From NCBI GenBank assembly GCA_900169235.1, contig FWCC01000107.1, positions 1 to 62,674 of the forward strand: a stretch of DNA of 62,674 nt, read 5' to 3'. Positions 1 through 12,332 of the stretch are shown in pieces; within the stretch, counting starts at the first letter, position 1; every line of letters begins with the position of its first letter. Under the pieces are notes generated by a model that saw nothing but the letters and a program-made list of their open reading frames with translations, was not told the origin of the DNA and ran no database searches. Source of the stretch: Zarea fungicola (Eukaryota > Ascomycota > Sordariomycetes > Hypocreales > Cordycipitaceae). The position numbers and the translations under genes were made by a program.

Positions 1-2132
1 GGAAACTCGTGCTCAGGGACTTACAGCGGCGCCAGAAACCAGAGAGGAACTTGACGTCGGTTGATGTAAATGGAGGGAGAAGAGCATCACATTCACCAGG
101 TTGGGGAAACGTAAAGGGATTTTCACATGAGGGTATCCTTCTGGAGGCCCTGGTAAAATTGCAGAAACGGGGAACGTTTTGGTTGATAATACTGGCTGGA
201 GCGCGTGCATGGCGGTGCTTGGCCAGCTCCCCAATGTGCAAAGGAGGCTTGGAGCCATCGCCGGTAGCGTCTCGTCTGGAGACAACGCCACACAACGAGG
301 GCCAACGAACATTGGGCGAGGACGCCATGCGCCATGCCGCTTGTTTAGTGTGATGGAGACACCTGAAATATCGCTCAAACGGACATTATCCCATGGCCTC
401 GGAACCGGTTCCATTGCTAGTGTAATAATGCAAGCCCATGCCACCGCTTATCACGCAATGGGGTATACTCTCGGGGGATCTGGCATCGAGGATGTGCCTG
501 GAAACAAGCGTCTTACGGTGGAGCGAGTAAAAGGAATTGTGTAGGCAGGCGATACGGTGAGTGAAAGGGGCGGCCAATTGTTTGGTATGTACAAATTTGC
601 GACTATTGTTGCATTGAACATGGTAGCAGCGGCGAAGTGAGCGCCATCTCATGCAGCTACCACGAGGCGGCTTGAACATGACTGCCCTGAAACGGCTCTG
701 AAGAGGTCTCACATGCGCACGCGATTGTCGGGGGTGGCAAGCTGGTAATCGAGGGACCCCTGTCCTAGTCTAGTACGGAGAAGTCTCCAGCAATCAACAT
801 TAGTTTTGGCGCCTGTATCCGCACGAGTCAAGCCAGCACAGAGGCAACGTCGAGATGGCGTCTTGCAACGTTATCCATTTGGTCTAGAAGGTTGCTGAAA
901 ATGTTGACCCCTGTAGAAGGTGGGTGAAAGTGAATTCCAGTGTGGGATCACTGGTATGTATGTTGTCTGTATGTACTCCTTAGTGTAAGTTGGTAACAGC
1001 CACGGCGAGGCCATGGAAAACGCCACAGTGAGTTGGACGCATGATTTCGGCTTGGCGGTGGCCAGAGTATCGATTTGAGGATAGTATAACCGGAGCAGTC
1101 GGGAACGATTCATCAGCCGTACTCCGTAGTACTGGGTGACTTGGTATGCCGCTGGATAATGTCACGATTTACGATTGCAGCCCATGATGGTTGGAGGCTT
1201 GAGGTTGAGGTTTGTTTGCCAAAGCCAAGCAAATAAGTGCTGCCAAGCAAGGGCTGGTGCTTTGCACAGCCTCGAGTGTAATTGGCGCATCAAACGACAG
1301 TATCAGCTTGACTTGAAGTATTCATTCGAGATGAACTGACGAATTGATGGAATTGATGGAATTGATGGAATTGATGGAATTGATGAAAGTAGTGGCATAT
1401 TTAAAATGCGAGCATAATGGCTGCAAACGGAGGACAGCAACCCCAAGTCAAGCACAAGACCGCGGATTCAGTGAGTTTGGTGAGCTGGTTTGGCCACAGG
1501 CTGCTGTAATTCACTGCTAGCCAAACCTCCAATTGAGCAAATGTCCAAATTAGCAGGTGGAGGATGGCGGCAGAAAATAACCGGGAACAGCAAATGTCGG
1601 CAGAATCTTCACACCGCCCGGCACCTGATCTGATGCCGTCACTCGTCCCTCGTCAGGCGTCAGACCCTTGCTCGCGTCGGCCCGCCGGCCTGCATCGGAG
1701 GTGGCCAAGTCGCCGTTTTTCTGCCTGACAAACATTAATCGCCCCCCGAGTGCACTTCCTCAACATCAACTCGTCGTCTCGCCGATCAACTGCATCAAAG
1801 GGTTTGTTTTCGACTTTAGGTCTGCCCATCAGTCTGCAGCCCTCTCCACTGCTATCTGCCCGCCGACGAAACCGCACACACACTCGTGGTTCGGTACAAG
1901 CGGCTCGACACCGCCTTGGTCACCTCCCACGGTTCTCATCTCACCAAAATCAAACGCAAGCCAAGGGCGGCAAGCCATCCAAACACCCTAAACTTAAAAT
2001 CACAATTTTTTGCCTCCCAAGCGATCGACCCTCTTCTCGAGAATCATTTTTTGATCCTCGACACATTCCAATACTTGGCGACAGGCATAACAAACTACCC
2101 GAACATACACCCCGCACCCACGATACCCCGCG
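1..2132. other. Intergenic / upstream region, no supported gene
   Basis: Open frames here overlap each other on both strands, lack family motifs and show no coherent exon chain, so I call none. The part from about 1700 to 2132 is C-rich, purine-poor on the plus strand and directly precedes the E2 gene, so it probably contains that gene's promoter and 5' leader. A 9-nt tandem repeat lies at 1341-1385. Confidence 0.6.
1341..1385. repeat. Tandem repeat, 5 x 9 nt (GAATTGATG)
   Basis: Five uninterrupted perfect copies of the 9-nt unit GAATTGATG, directly readable. It lies outside any called gene. Perfect identity suggests a recent, length-variable minisatellite. Confidence 0.95.
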
Positions 2133-2915
2133 ATGGCTCAGAAGCGTCTCATGCAGGAGCTGAGCCCGCTCACAAAGGAGAAGTGGTTGCATATCGAGGT
2201 ACATACACCCATTCTGCAGAACTGGGCTACTGGAAGGGTCCCGGTTCGCTAACTAGACGTAGCCGGACGAACAGAATATCTTCAAGTGGCGTGTTGGACT
2301 GTGGGTGGTCAATCCCGAGAGCGTCTTCCACGGCGCATACCTCAGAGTAAGTCGAGACTGGAACATGTCATTATTTTCTTCTTCAACTACTTACAGTAAT
2401 GCCAGTGCGAAATGCGATTTCCACACGACTACCCGTATCAACCACCAACCTTCCGCTTCCTCACCAAGGGAATTACACATCCCAACGTGTACGCTGATGG
2501 CAACCTCTGCATCTCCATCCTCCATAAACCAGGCGACGATGAACAGTCTGGAGAAATGGCCAATGAGCGCTGGAACGTCTTGCACGGCGTTGAATCGGTT
2601 CTGCGATCTGTATTGCTTCTCATGGATGACCCAGAAATCAACTCTCCAGCAAACGTTGATGCCAGCGTCTTATACCGCGACCAGCGCTCCACCTACGACG
2701 CTCTTGCCCGCCAAATTGTGAAGCAATCATTGGAAAGTGTTCCTGAAGGCGTAAACATGCCAACCGAGTCCGAACTGGCCCCGGCCCCTCAAAAGGTAAT
2801 CGAAGACGACGATGATTTCTGGAACCCATCAGAGGAGGAGGAAGATTTTGGCGGCAGCGACAGTGACATGGACGATTTTGACGAAGAAGAGGAGGATGAA
2901 GAGGATGACAAATAG
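2133..2915 (+). CDS. cdc34: Ubiquitin-conjugating enzyme E2, Cdc34/Ubc3 type
   Basis: Carries activated ubiquitin as a thioester and, in this subfamily, works with SCF cullin-RING ligases to build Lys48 chains on cell-cycle regulators. Three exons: 2133-2198, 2263-2346, 2406-2915; introns of 64 and 59 nt, both phase 0. The product is 219 residues. It shows the E2 core with the HPN motif (ITHPNVY), the active-site cysteine in NLCISILHKP (about Cys85), and the roughly 12-residue acidic insertion after it (GDDEQSGEMANERWN) typical of Cdc34/Ubc7. After residue 150 there is a tail ending in a run of Asp and Glu, the Cdc34 signature; Ubc7 lacks such a tail. The start is the first ATG of the open exon. 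The tail is shorter than in yeast Cdc34. The next gene on the same strand is also ubiquitin-related. Confidence 0.9.
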
Positions 2916-3811
2916 AGTGATATTTTACACAGCAGGAGTACGACTTTGCATTACCAACGGGTGTCTGGGAGGTGATTTTGGTTTCTTCAGGGCGTTAGAG
3001 GTAGCAACACAAGGAACATGGGATCTGGTTCATCATCATAGTGGCCATACTGCCCTGGTGGTTTTTTCTGGCATGCATTACAGGATTTGCAAAGACTTTT
3101 AGATATACAGCGCGCCAATATTTATTGATGCAGTTCAACACCAACCCAGTTGGCAGTCCCGCCGCATGTCGAGGATGATCTCTCTCTGTGACTCCCAGCC
3201 CATTTACAAGACAGACATCATCCAAAACTTGCGGGCCGTATTTTATTAGCACCTCTGCTAACCCAAAATTTAATACGTGAGCCCTCATTTTATTCGCCTT
3301 GTTCTGGCCAGGGGCCTACAGCACAACGGCGCTAGAGGCAATTTTATCACTGGCGATCGTAGGGCACTTTTTAGGCGCTTGTCCCCTGTAGTATCCGCTA
3401 TGCTGACTTCGTCGGCCGCTAATAAAAGCTAGTCAGCTTATGATGTACTGCGCAACCAAGGCTCTGCCTTCGGGTGAGCAGTGGCGGGTGCTTGCGTCGC
3501 TGCCAACGTCAACCGACGCAAGCTCCCCCGACAATCTGCAAACGACAGCATAACCGACCACATCGCGCTGTTGATATCCCCAAAGCTTGCCATCGTCCTG
3601 CGCATCTCTCAGAATCGTCTTGTTGGAGGAATTTCGCGTCCGCGCCCGGTCAAGCAACAGCCAGCGGGCTAGAAACGTAATTCTACCCCAGTCGACGGCT
3701 GCAGGAGCTACGCTGACCACAACGACTACGAGCTCTTTCGCCCAACCATCATTGCGTTCGAAAATTCCTTCTCGCCCCATGTCCGACTTTTTCAAGCAAT
3801 AAGTCTACGAA
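2916..3811. other. Intergenic spacer, no supported gene
   Basis: Contains the 3' end of the E2 gene and the promoter of the UBA/UIM gene. Overlapping ORFs on both strands (e.g. 3433-3795 minus) have no recognisable motif and are ignored. Confidence 0.6.
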
Positions 3812-6800
3812 ATGGCCTCGATGGAGCCGACCGAGGAGGAGATCTCGCAGGTCATTGACTTTGCGGGTCTCAACCACGAGGACGATCGCACCATGGTAAT
3901 CCAGGCACTCAAGGTACTAGTTGCTTGCAGAATCAGGAACCAGAAGGATCTGACGCTAATGCACATGACAGAACAACAGTCGAAGCGTTGAAACGGTGGT
4001 GATGAGCTACTTTGATAACCCTGAAGCCGTACGTAGCTCCCCGCCCTCACGCATGAGTCTCTCCCCTTGCTAATATATCTCGGCGCTTTTATAGTTTCGG
4101 CAACGCTTCACTGTGCTTTGGAACGACAACCTTTTTAGCGCGGACCGCAATGGTGATATCGAACATAATGCTGCCTCTTGTATGTCCAGGCCAGATACTT
4201 TCTGATACCTCTGCTAACCTCTTCAGCGTTCCACATTGAGGAACCGAATCCGAACCCCTCCTTCTACCTCGAACCAACCACAGCCATTCCCGGCGACGTT
4301 ATTCAAGGGATAACGCCCCCGCCGCTAGAAAAGTATGGCCCCGGGGCACCGTCACGACCTCCATCTAGAACCGATGCCAAGTCGCCGCTGGGTAGAATGA
4401 TTGATATAACAGCATCCGACGTTCCGAGTAAGGCAGCCAGCCCTGGCTTGCTCAATCATACACACCGCTGACTTGATAACAGGATTCGTTGGCCAACCGG
4501 AGCCTGATCAACTAAACGACGATATGGAACGGGCGCTGCGCGAATCAGCACAGGAGGCTGGAATAGCGGCATCGTCGGCCCAAGAATCCGGCATACTACA
4601 AAATGCAGCCGGCCCATACTTCGGACCAGCGACAAGAAATCAATACGATCACGAAGATTGGGCCATGGTAGCAGTTGGGTCAGCCGACATGACCTCGAAT
4701 GCACTCCCTGCTTCAGACCGAAAGCGACCTCAGGATGCGCCCGCCTTTCTTGTACAGCATCCAAACACTGTCGGTAATCACAGACTAGGTGGTCTTTTAA
4801 CAATTCTGCATGAGATTCCACTTGCTCGAAATATACTGCTAAGCTGTGGCACCCCTGCCGACTCATACGGCTACGATGGTGAGTGGTGGAAAGGCAAGGC
4901 AATCACGCCACCACAATCATCACAATCGCAAACGCCGGGCAGTGATCTGGAATGGGGCTCCGATGATGGATCAAAGCCGCCTCTCGAAGAGGAGATCCAC
5001 CGACTCATGGCCTTTCTTGACTCGACTGAGCGAAGCTATGGTTCAACCAGCGTTCTAACGGAGTTGGTGCCCTACCCTGCCGTTGGCCCCGAGAAGCAGT
5101 TCTACGAGTTCCTGGGGCAGGGCAATGGAGATGAACTCTTCCCGCTCACCCAGGTCGCTGCGCTTGCTCCTGTATGTGACGACAGCCTTGGCGACGATGA
5201 GGATGCGCGTTTCGGTCTTCTTGAGATTGAGCATCTGAAGAGCGATTACAACCATATAAAAACGCTCTACGAAGCTCTTGATCACTTGATGTGGAGCGAT
5301 GTGCTGGCGTGGAATGAGCTCACCGAGGAATCAAAGATGGCCATGTTCAGGGAAATGGGTGAAGTCATTGCCATTAAGTTTGGCGGCGAAGGCCCGGATG
5401 AGTCGCTGGAGATTCCGACGGAGCTTTATCCCGAAAAATATCTTACCAGTCGTAAACGCGAGGCGCATCGAATTCAGAAGGCCTGGTGCGAAACGAAAAC
5501 CGCCATGGCAAAGATTGCGCAACAGGAGCAGGCAATTCATGAATGGCGCGATGACTTTGATCAACTATCTTTCAATAGGAAACAAAGGATGGAAAAAGCC
5601 ACAGATCAGTGGAAGTTGTTGGAGAATTATCTGCGCAGTGCTGGCCAGTTTGCCGGCATGCAAAAGGCTGGCTTCGATACAGACAAGTATCCCGATTATC
5701 ACGAGGCACCGGAAGCTTTCAGCGAGATTCAAAGCCAGGCTCTCAGGAAAGTGGGTGATGTCTTGAAGCTGACGGAAAGTGTATTATTGGATATGAATCA
5801 AAAACTAGAGGGTATGGCTGAGAACTGCCAGAGAACTTGCCTGTGCTAATGTCGTCTAGATTTGAATTCACAGATGGTGGGCTTGAAAGAGAGGCAACGA
5901 TTTCTTGGCCGGCTATTGACAGTTCCTGACAAGCCCGGCCGGCCAAGGCCAATGGCATGCAAGCGATATCTGCTGCGTGGTATTGCCACAGAAAAGGATA
6001 TCATGTATGTGTGTCAGCGGCAACAACTAGATTTGATTGATCTAGACGATGCACCCAAGAAAAACCTAGATCAGTGGTGGCGACTGGCTTATGCACAGGG
6101 CGAAGAACACCCGGTCAAGGCCGAGGTAAGATTTACTTGTTACATGCCTCGTCACATTCGACAAATTAATTCAATTCACAGAAAATTGAGATTGAGCGGG
6201 TCATGAGAGAAGTTTGGCAAGAAACAAAGACGCCGCTCTTGGTTTATGCTACAGAAGACGCCCTCAACACGGCCAAGGAGCCGCTCAGTAGACAGCTGGA
6301 GCACTTTGTCAAGGCGGACAATAAGGCTTTCCGCCGAGAGCTCAACCTGGAACGAAATGACCAGGAAAATAGAAAACAAGCATTCAGGGACGCAATTTCA
6401 CCGTCAAAGAGAAAGCACCGGTCCGACAGTATGGCATCATTAGACAGTAACCGCGCGTCTCTAGGCAGCGATGAGGGCAACGTATTTGACAATCCGTTTG
6501 ACGAGCAGCCGCCCGACTTTAGTTTTCACCATGGCGACTACCAACAGCATAGCATGGATGCTGACGGACTGCCCACGGCTACAACCATGTCGGCACAGTA
6601 TGCAAACTTTGCAGACAGTGGACCTGGTGAGATGACGAGCTTTCCAGCAATCCCCGGTCCAGAGGAAAGCAACAGCCGGGACGAAGAGCTGCCAGAATAT
6701 AATGACGTCGCAAACTACCCAGTGCAGGAAATGGAGCAGCTCCGCCCACTCCTACCATCCGATTTGGCCCAGCGGGCAGAGTCGGTAGAGCGGGAGCAAC

Positions 6801-6844
6801 GAGAGGGTATAATGGATATAGAGATGCCTAGTCGGGAAGTTTAG
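3812..6844 (+). CDS. UBA/UIM ubiquitin-binding protein with degenerate USP-like region
   Basis: Predicted ubiquitin receptor or adaptor. Seven exons: 3812-3913, 3972-4028, 4095-4179, 4227-4427, 4483-5811, 5860-6125, 6182-6844, which join in frame into 900 residues. Residues about 5-50 form a UBA-like domain (MEPTEEEISQVIDFAG, then a helix ending in SYFDNPEA). A ubiquitin-interacting motif lies at about 160-175 (DDMERALRESAQEA). At about 238-268 the segment GNHRLGGLLTILHEIPLARN resembles the start of a USP catalytic domain (GNTCYLN..LLQ..F.IP) but has no cysteine at the nucleophile position. Residues about 380-580 are rich in charged helix (possible coiled coil); the last 200 are acidic, proline- and serine-rich and likely disordered. 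Fungal relatives are annotated as ubiquitin-interaction-domain proteins; yeast Rup1 is a distant functional parallel only. Domain content is seen, the inactive-DUB idea is inference. Confidence 0.85.
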
Positions 6845-7399
6845 AACGGGGGAAAGGACTTGATGGAATTTCTGCATGGCGATGCTGTCAGAAGTGGTAC
6901 AGCGTGAATATTAATTGAGACGAAGCATCACTGGTGTAGCGATTATTTTTATCAGTACTCGGTGACGTAGGTCAGTGGAAATAACATATCCTTTTACAGT
7001 AAGCAGTCCGTTTTGATTGAACAGTAAACGGCTTCGAGAAGTGTACGTCGACCTCTGAGGTATGCAGCCAGGCCATATGCAACCCACAGAGAGCCATGGA
7101 GGCAGTGTTGAGAAGCAGGCTCGGGCTGAAGGAGACTCAAAACAGTTTCAAGGCGTGCAACGGGAACTCATTCTTCCATTATGATTCAAGTCCATTTCCG
7201 AGTTTCAAAACAAACCAAAACTGCATAAGCAGAAGAAAAGACAAAAGTCGCGTTTCTGAAAGAATGAACTGCTTACGCTACTTCTTCAGGGCCAATCTAA
7301 TTCATTCTCAGCGTGTTGATAAGAAATACTTCGGCGTAAAAGGAAATCACACGTTTTTTTCAATGAGTTATCTGGCAATCTGATACTTGGTTGTTTTCA
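6845..7399. other. Spacer between convergent genes
   Basis: AT-rich 3' flanks of two convergent genes. An ORF at 7096-7383 has no recognisable content and is not called. Confidence 0.6.
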
Positions 7400-9690
7400 C
7401 TACTGGTTGAACTTGCTGGAGTCGTGTAGCTTGAAATCCTCGACTCTTTTACGGACGCCAAGTACAGTGTTGATGTGCCTCAGCTGTAGCCTCTCCTTGC
7501 CGGCCAGTATTCGGGATGTCTTGATAAGATTCTTAATCTCTCGCCCATTTATGTTGTTCTTGGCAAGCTCCTCGATGTCGTTCTCGCTCACGTCGGTCTC
7601 GTTCTTACTGCGTAACCCAAGAAACTCCTTCCAGAGTTGCTTGCGAGCGTCAAAGCTCAATTCGAAATAAGGGAGGATGAGATCAAGTCTGGACTCAAAC
7701 GCTGGGTCGATGGAGCTCAGGCGATTTGTTGTCAGGAACATGAGTCCGCGGTAGTACTCCAGCTTTCGAAGAAAAACTGCCCTGTGTCAGCTTGACAGGA
7801 ACTCCGGTTCACCGAACTGGCTGGAGCCCAAAGAGCGCAATTCGTTTGAGAAACTCACTGGATACAAGCTCGTTGCGCTTCAGGTTTTCTGGAGACCTTG
7901 ATTCAAGGAAAACGTCTGCTTCGTCAAGCAGGAGAACAGCTTTCCACAGCTGGCAGCGGTCAAGGGCTCGAGCAAGGCTATCCTCGACCTTTTCAGCATC
8001 TGTTCCTAAATCGCCAGCGCGCAAGATATACAAAGGCGCTTCACACTTTTCGGCAACTGCAAAATCTTAGAAGAGAATGGAAGAAGGTCGGACTCGCAGA
8101 GCTTACCTGCTTCGGCAGTAAGTGTTTTACCCACACCAGGGGGTCCGCAGAGCAGAATGATGATGCCCATGCCTTTGTTGCTTGTGAGTGAACCGCCCAA
8201 AGCGAGGGTGTATAATCTTGATTGTCCATACCTTTCGACGTGACAAAGTCGTTGGACTCCTGCTTCGTAAGCCGAGACCTGTCTGCGATTGCCATGACAA
8301 GCTCCTTATCATCCTGGGGTAATACCAAGTTTTCATAGGGTGTTAGATCCCAGCCAGCATCTAGTATGTCATCCACATTGAATTCGCCTATAAAGCTTGG
8401 GTCAGCGAGGTGGACGTGCTGAGTTTAACTGTTTGCCTTACCCCATTCTTTAGTTCCCAAGTCAAAGCCCTTTACACGCGGATTTGCCAAAATGCACTCA
8501 AGGTCAGACAAAGGTCGGAGATCTTCTCTTCGACTCTCAGTCGGCCGATTTCTCGCAAATCTATAGCCCCTCCTAGACTTTGGCATGGGAGGACCTGACT
8601 CCGAGTCTGAGCTTTGCAAACCAGTTGAGGAGCCAGACGACGACGATTCTTCCTCGATCATCCTGACCCCCTTGGGCAATTGAATTACTCGCATCAAAAG
8701 TGGCGCTGCCCTGTTTTGAAATCTGTAGTAGGAGAAAGCATCAACTATGATGCGCCCCAGGACCTAGCTTCTCATCAGCGCTGGAAGCTAATGCGGCGAT
8801 ACGCAAGTTCTATATGAACATACCGGCTTTTCGGTCCATTCTTCGCCTATTGGACTCCTCTGATATTTCTTTCCGCTGCACTTTTTGACATGAAAGCCAC
8901 GAAGGGCTTCAAACTTCCTGCCCCGAGCCAGTGCTTTGCTGGTGAGTTCCGCCTTATTCGGCGCGTGCTCGAGTGGATAAACCGCCAGGCTTGTAACCCA
9001 TGCTGGCTCTGAGTAGTGACTTATATAACGAGTCGTATTGGCGCCACCACAATAAGAGCCGTTCCAGTCAATATGTGTCAGCACCAGCTTCCAATATCTC
9101 GGTCCCATTTCCGGTTTTATAAGCTCTGCGGACTGTAGTCTGTAGACGCTTTTACTGCGAATGTCACTGGAAAGCATGAGACTGCCAGGAGCCAGTATCA
9201 GCCATAGAGCGTCAAACGAAATGAGCCCTGTGGATTTTGCCTCTTTCAAGGCGGAAACATGGGTCTTCAGAGAATTTTCAAGCTCTCCACGAAGGAGATT
9301 CCACTCATCCTGTGTTTCCTGGTCGTATCTTTGCACAGCTTCTTTAATTTTGTCCCACTCGTGAATGTATGGTTTGAATGGGGGCCTGACGGTATACGCC
9401 TCAGCAACGGGATACCAATTGGGATAATCTTTGAACACGTCATCGAGCAAATCTCGAAGTCTTGGACTTTGAGCTTGAATGGAGTGTGTGACCCAGGCTA
9501 CAATACCCTTTTTCTCGACGGGCGAACGCCTATGAATGACTGCAAACGCCTTTGCCAAGTCTTTCATGCGATTCTCGTCGGCCACGGCATCTGCAAACTC
9601 GGACCAGTGGTCACTACTCTCAGGGTACTTATGATTGTACAGAGTTTTGACAGCACAAATGGAGCCAGAGGCATTAGATTCGGTAGCCAT
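7400..9690 (-). CDS. DUF7025 + AAA+ ATPase
   Basis: Nucleotide-driven remodelling ATPase of a family greatly expanded in filamentous fungi; substrates unknown. Six exons read on the minus strand: 9690-8824, 8763-8442, 8387-8232, 8172-8107, 8056-7859, 7776-7400; introns 50-82 nt; 661 residues. The N-terminal half matches the DUF7025 pattern (SICAVKTLYNHK early on; RPPFKPYIHEWDKI; GRIIVDAFSYYRF just after the first intron). The C-terminal AAA+ module has Walker A CGPPGVGKT, Walker B VLLLDEADVFLE, sensor-1 LTTNR and SRLDLILPY. A Ser/Glu/Asp-rich linker (EEESSSSGSSTG) precedes the PKSRRGYRF segment. Start chosen at the ATG beginning MATESNAS; an upstream non-ATG extension is open but unsupported. 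All key ATPase residues are present, so it should be active. Confidence 0.88.
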
Positions 9691-10477
9691 TGTGACTCCA
9701 CGGGCAATCGGGTGGTATGTGAAGAGATTCGCGGGGTTGAAAGATATACCAGTCTGCAATATGATTGTCGCTCACGCTCGTTTATCGGCTTTGGAAAATA
9801 TCCGTTTCATTTGCTTCAATGAACGAAGAAGACGTTTCGGAGTACTTCAGGATTTTCTGACTGAAGGAATTCGCATGAAGCTATGAAGTGATACGGACGG
9901 CTTTATAGGCAGGGCTCTTACCAAGACCGCTCTGTACTTCAGTGTAGGTGATGTGCCAATTAACGGATTGGATCTGTGCTGTGTCTGATTTCTACAATAG
10001 CTGCCTAAACAATGCTCACCATCAAAGGCGGCGCGGCGCATGCGACATGTCCGTGTCTGCCTTTTTATGCGGGGGTGGCTTATCAGCATGTCGGGTGAGC
10101 TGCATGTCTTGTATCGGTGGGGGAAAGAGAGACATTGAACTGATGCACGTTTCCATTCATCTTACTATGCCATGAGTGAAGGGAAGCTCTATTATGTATT
10201 ATTAGTGTCGTGTGGTTCAACGTAATAACAGTTGCGATGCTTCTGTGATTGTGGTTGCTGGTGGCCAATAGCTTAGAAAAGGCAATCCGCCCTCCGGCAA
10301 GCTTCTGCTACATTTAATGAGAGTTTTATTGAAGCTGATTAATATTTAGAGAGTGTCGTAACTAAACAAAGTACAGATCAAAGCGCAGCTCAGGAGAGCT
10401 GAGGTGGACGGCCGTGAAAAAATGAAACAGGCTCTGGTAAAGCTCCAGTGGAAGTAGAGATAAAATCCTTGGCGCAA

Positions 10478-10615
10478 GGATTGACGCAAAAGTGAGGCGT
10501 ACTAGTAATGTGGCACATTTGCATGAAATATTGATGCAAGTGAAGTTGGGCACAGTGACAGCACATCATTGCATGAGCTTTGATGCAGGTGAAAGGTGAG
10601 GCGGAGTGACAACAA
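10478..10615. repeat. Imperfect tandem repeat, about 3 units of 45-50 nt
   Basis: Related blocks carry, in order, a TTGCATGA-like element, a TTGATGCA(A/G)GTGAA element and a GTGACA end. Two blocks (about 10522-10569 and 10567-10613) match well; a third, more diverged one (about 10478-10515, GATTGACGCAAAAGTGAGGCG) precedes them. Aligned by eye only. Confidence 0.5.
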
Positions 10616-11060
10616 GGCAGGACAGGGCTAGGCCGACTACATACCCATATTCATGGTGACACAAAGTCACCGTTAATGAATTCACGAATGAGATGGTTTC
10701 TCTACGTACATTACAATGCAACTTTAACGATTCGCAAAACTATCTTCCATACTCGGTTAACCACCAGAAAGTTCAGCCTTTGACCTGGGTGAATCACTGT
10801 GCATGTGCGGGCGACTTACATCGCACTCCACTTGGTCTTTAAAATATCCTTCCACAATCTACAATCTTCTCTCAGCCTGGTGTTCGGGCGAATTCCTAGT
10901 AGGACCTTCGAACCTTGCTCATCTGCAGGAAAAGTCCACTAACCTTGCACTCAACTACCCTTTGACACCCTGGATTGCTTCTGGCACTCTTTATACTACT
11001 GAACGAATTGTGTGTCTCCTCTGGGACAGCTCTTCCAAGACTACTCTGAACAAAGTTAAA

Positions 11061-11093
11061 AATTATTTATAAATTATTTATAAATTATTTATA
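11061..11093. repeat. Tandem repeat, 3 x 11 nt (AAATTATTTAT)
   Basis: Three perfect consecutive copies of AAATTATTTAT, about 100 bp beyond the stop codon of the minus-strand hydrolase gene. Confidence 0.95.
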
Positions 11094-11191
11094 CAGTAGA
11101 AGTTTTATATCAGACAATATAATTCACGGAAAATGGATTGCAATTGTTCTTCTTGTGTTTGTCAACGACCATCCATGATCTTCTTCAACCC

Positions 11192-12332
11192 TCATTTGCT
11201 GCGTTCCAAGATCCAATTCCCGACGTCGGCGATGAATTGATCCTTGACCTCCGGAATATCGGCGTGCACTACGGAAATGATAAGCTTTGATTCAAAATGT
11301 CGCAACAAAATGATATCTCACAATTATGGAACGCTCCGTCGTAGGACTGAAAACATTTGTCTTCAAGCTGAAGCTCCTCAACCCACTTCTTGCTTGCATC
11401 ATAGTCGGTGCACAGGTCCTTTGACCCGTGTCCAATCCAAACACTCTTGACCTCATTTACGGGCGTTACTTGATGGTTCACCAGCTTCTCTGATCGATCA
11501 AAATGCGCCAGAATACCCTCGACTGTGATGGTGTGGTGGCACAGAGGGTCCGTCATGTAGCGCTCCTGCACAGGAACATCCCGGGATAGCGTCTTTGCAT
11601 CAAGCACGCTTGGCAACTGCAGTGATGGATAGACATACCCAAGGGTATTTAAAAGACGTTTTGCGAACCAGTTTGGTTTGGCCGGTGCGCCATCGGGCAG
11701 ACCGAAATCGGGCGCATCCCCAATAAACCCCCGAATCTGGGCAATCTGCGCCGGTTGGCCGAGGCAGGCATACGTGAAGATTGTTGTTCCCCCCATGGAG
11801 TGGCCGAGGAGAAATAGAGGGATTTGCGATGGGAGCTGCGATGCGATTATGGATTCGAGGTCCGCCACGACACGGGCGGTAGTGCCAGTTCTGCCATGGT
11901 CCTTTTTTGTTTTGTTCGTACGACCATTTCCTCTATGTATAGATTTGTTTTAACATTCATCTTATGCGCAGGCGCTTCAAGTGATTTTATAGCATGCGCG
12001 CGCGCCATGTCATGCGTGTCTCCTTACCTTTGATCAAAAGCGAACACTTCAATTCCACGGGCCGATAGTGCCTCGAAGAACTCGCCACACAAGTCGACTA
12101 ACCAGCCATTAACTGTGAGTCATGTCAATGGGAATTGTCTGGACGAACCATGATGATCATAGCCATGTACGAAAATGACTTTTGCGACCGGTGAACTAGT
12201 TGCTGGCTTCACCAGCATCTGTTAGCAATTGAACAAGTGAGTAGTCAGTAATGAGTCGCCAACCGTCCATGTTTTAGTAAAGAGAGAAACGCCGTCATCC
12301 ACGGCATGCCAGCCCTCCTTAACAGTAGCCAT
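11192..12332 (-). CDS. Alpha/beta hydrolase, monoglyceride lipase/lysophospholipase-like
   Basis: Serine hydrolase likely to cleave monoacylglycerols or lysophospholipids in the cytosol or at lipid surfaces. Five exons on the minus strand: 12332-12264, 12218-12149, 12112-12028, 11932-11322, 11268-11192; 303 residues, the usual size of the family. Visible motifs: oxyanion HGYDHH near residue 41, the DQRGNGRT loop with KDHGRTG, nucleophile elbow GHSMGG (Ser about 120), and a C-terminal FHNLHAD supplying the catalytic His; the Asp is probably in GHGSKDLCTDY. No signal peptide. The last intron (53 nt) splits the codon just before the catalytic His. The first intron has a weak donor (GTTGGC), so the junction after residue 23 is the least certain. 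Confidence 0.85.

Larger units (their letters stand above)
9691..11191. other. 1.5-kb intergenic region with short repeats
   Basis: No ORF with recognisable content. It holds an imperfect tandem array around 10478-10615 and a perfect 11-nt tandem repeat at 11061-11093, listed separately. The portion next to 9690 is presumably the ATPase promoter. Confidence 0.55.

Noticed and set aside
1..2100. Several ORFs of 60-154 codons at the left end
   Set aside because: They overlap on both strands, have random composition, no shared splice logic and no motifs.
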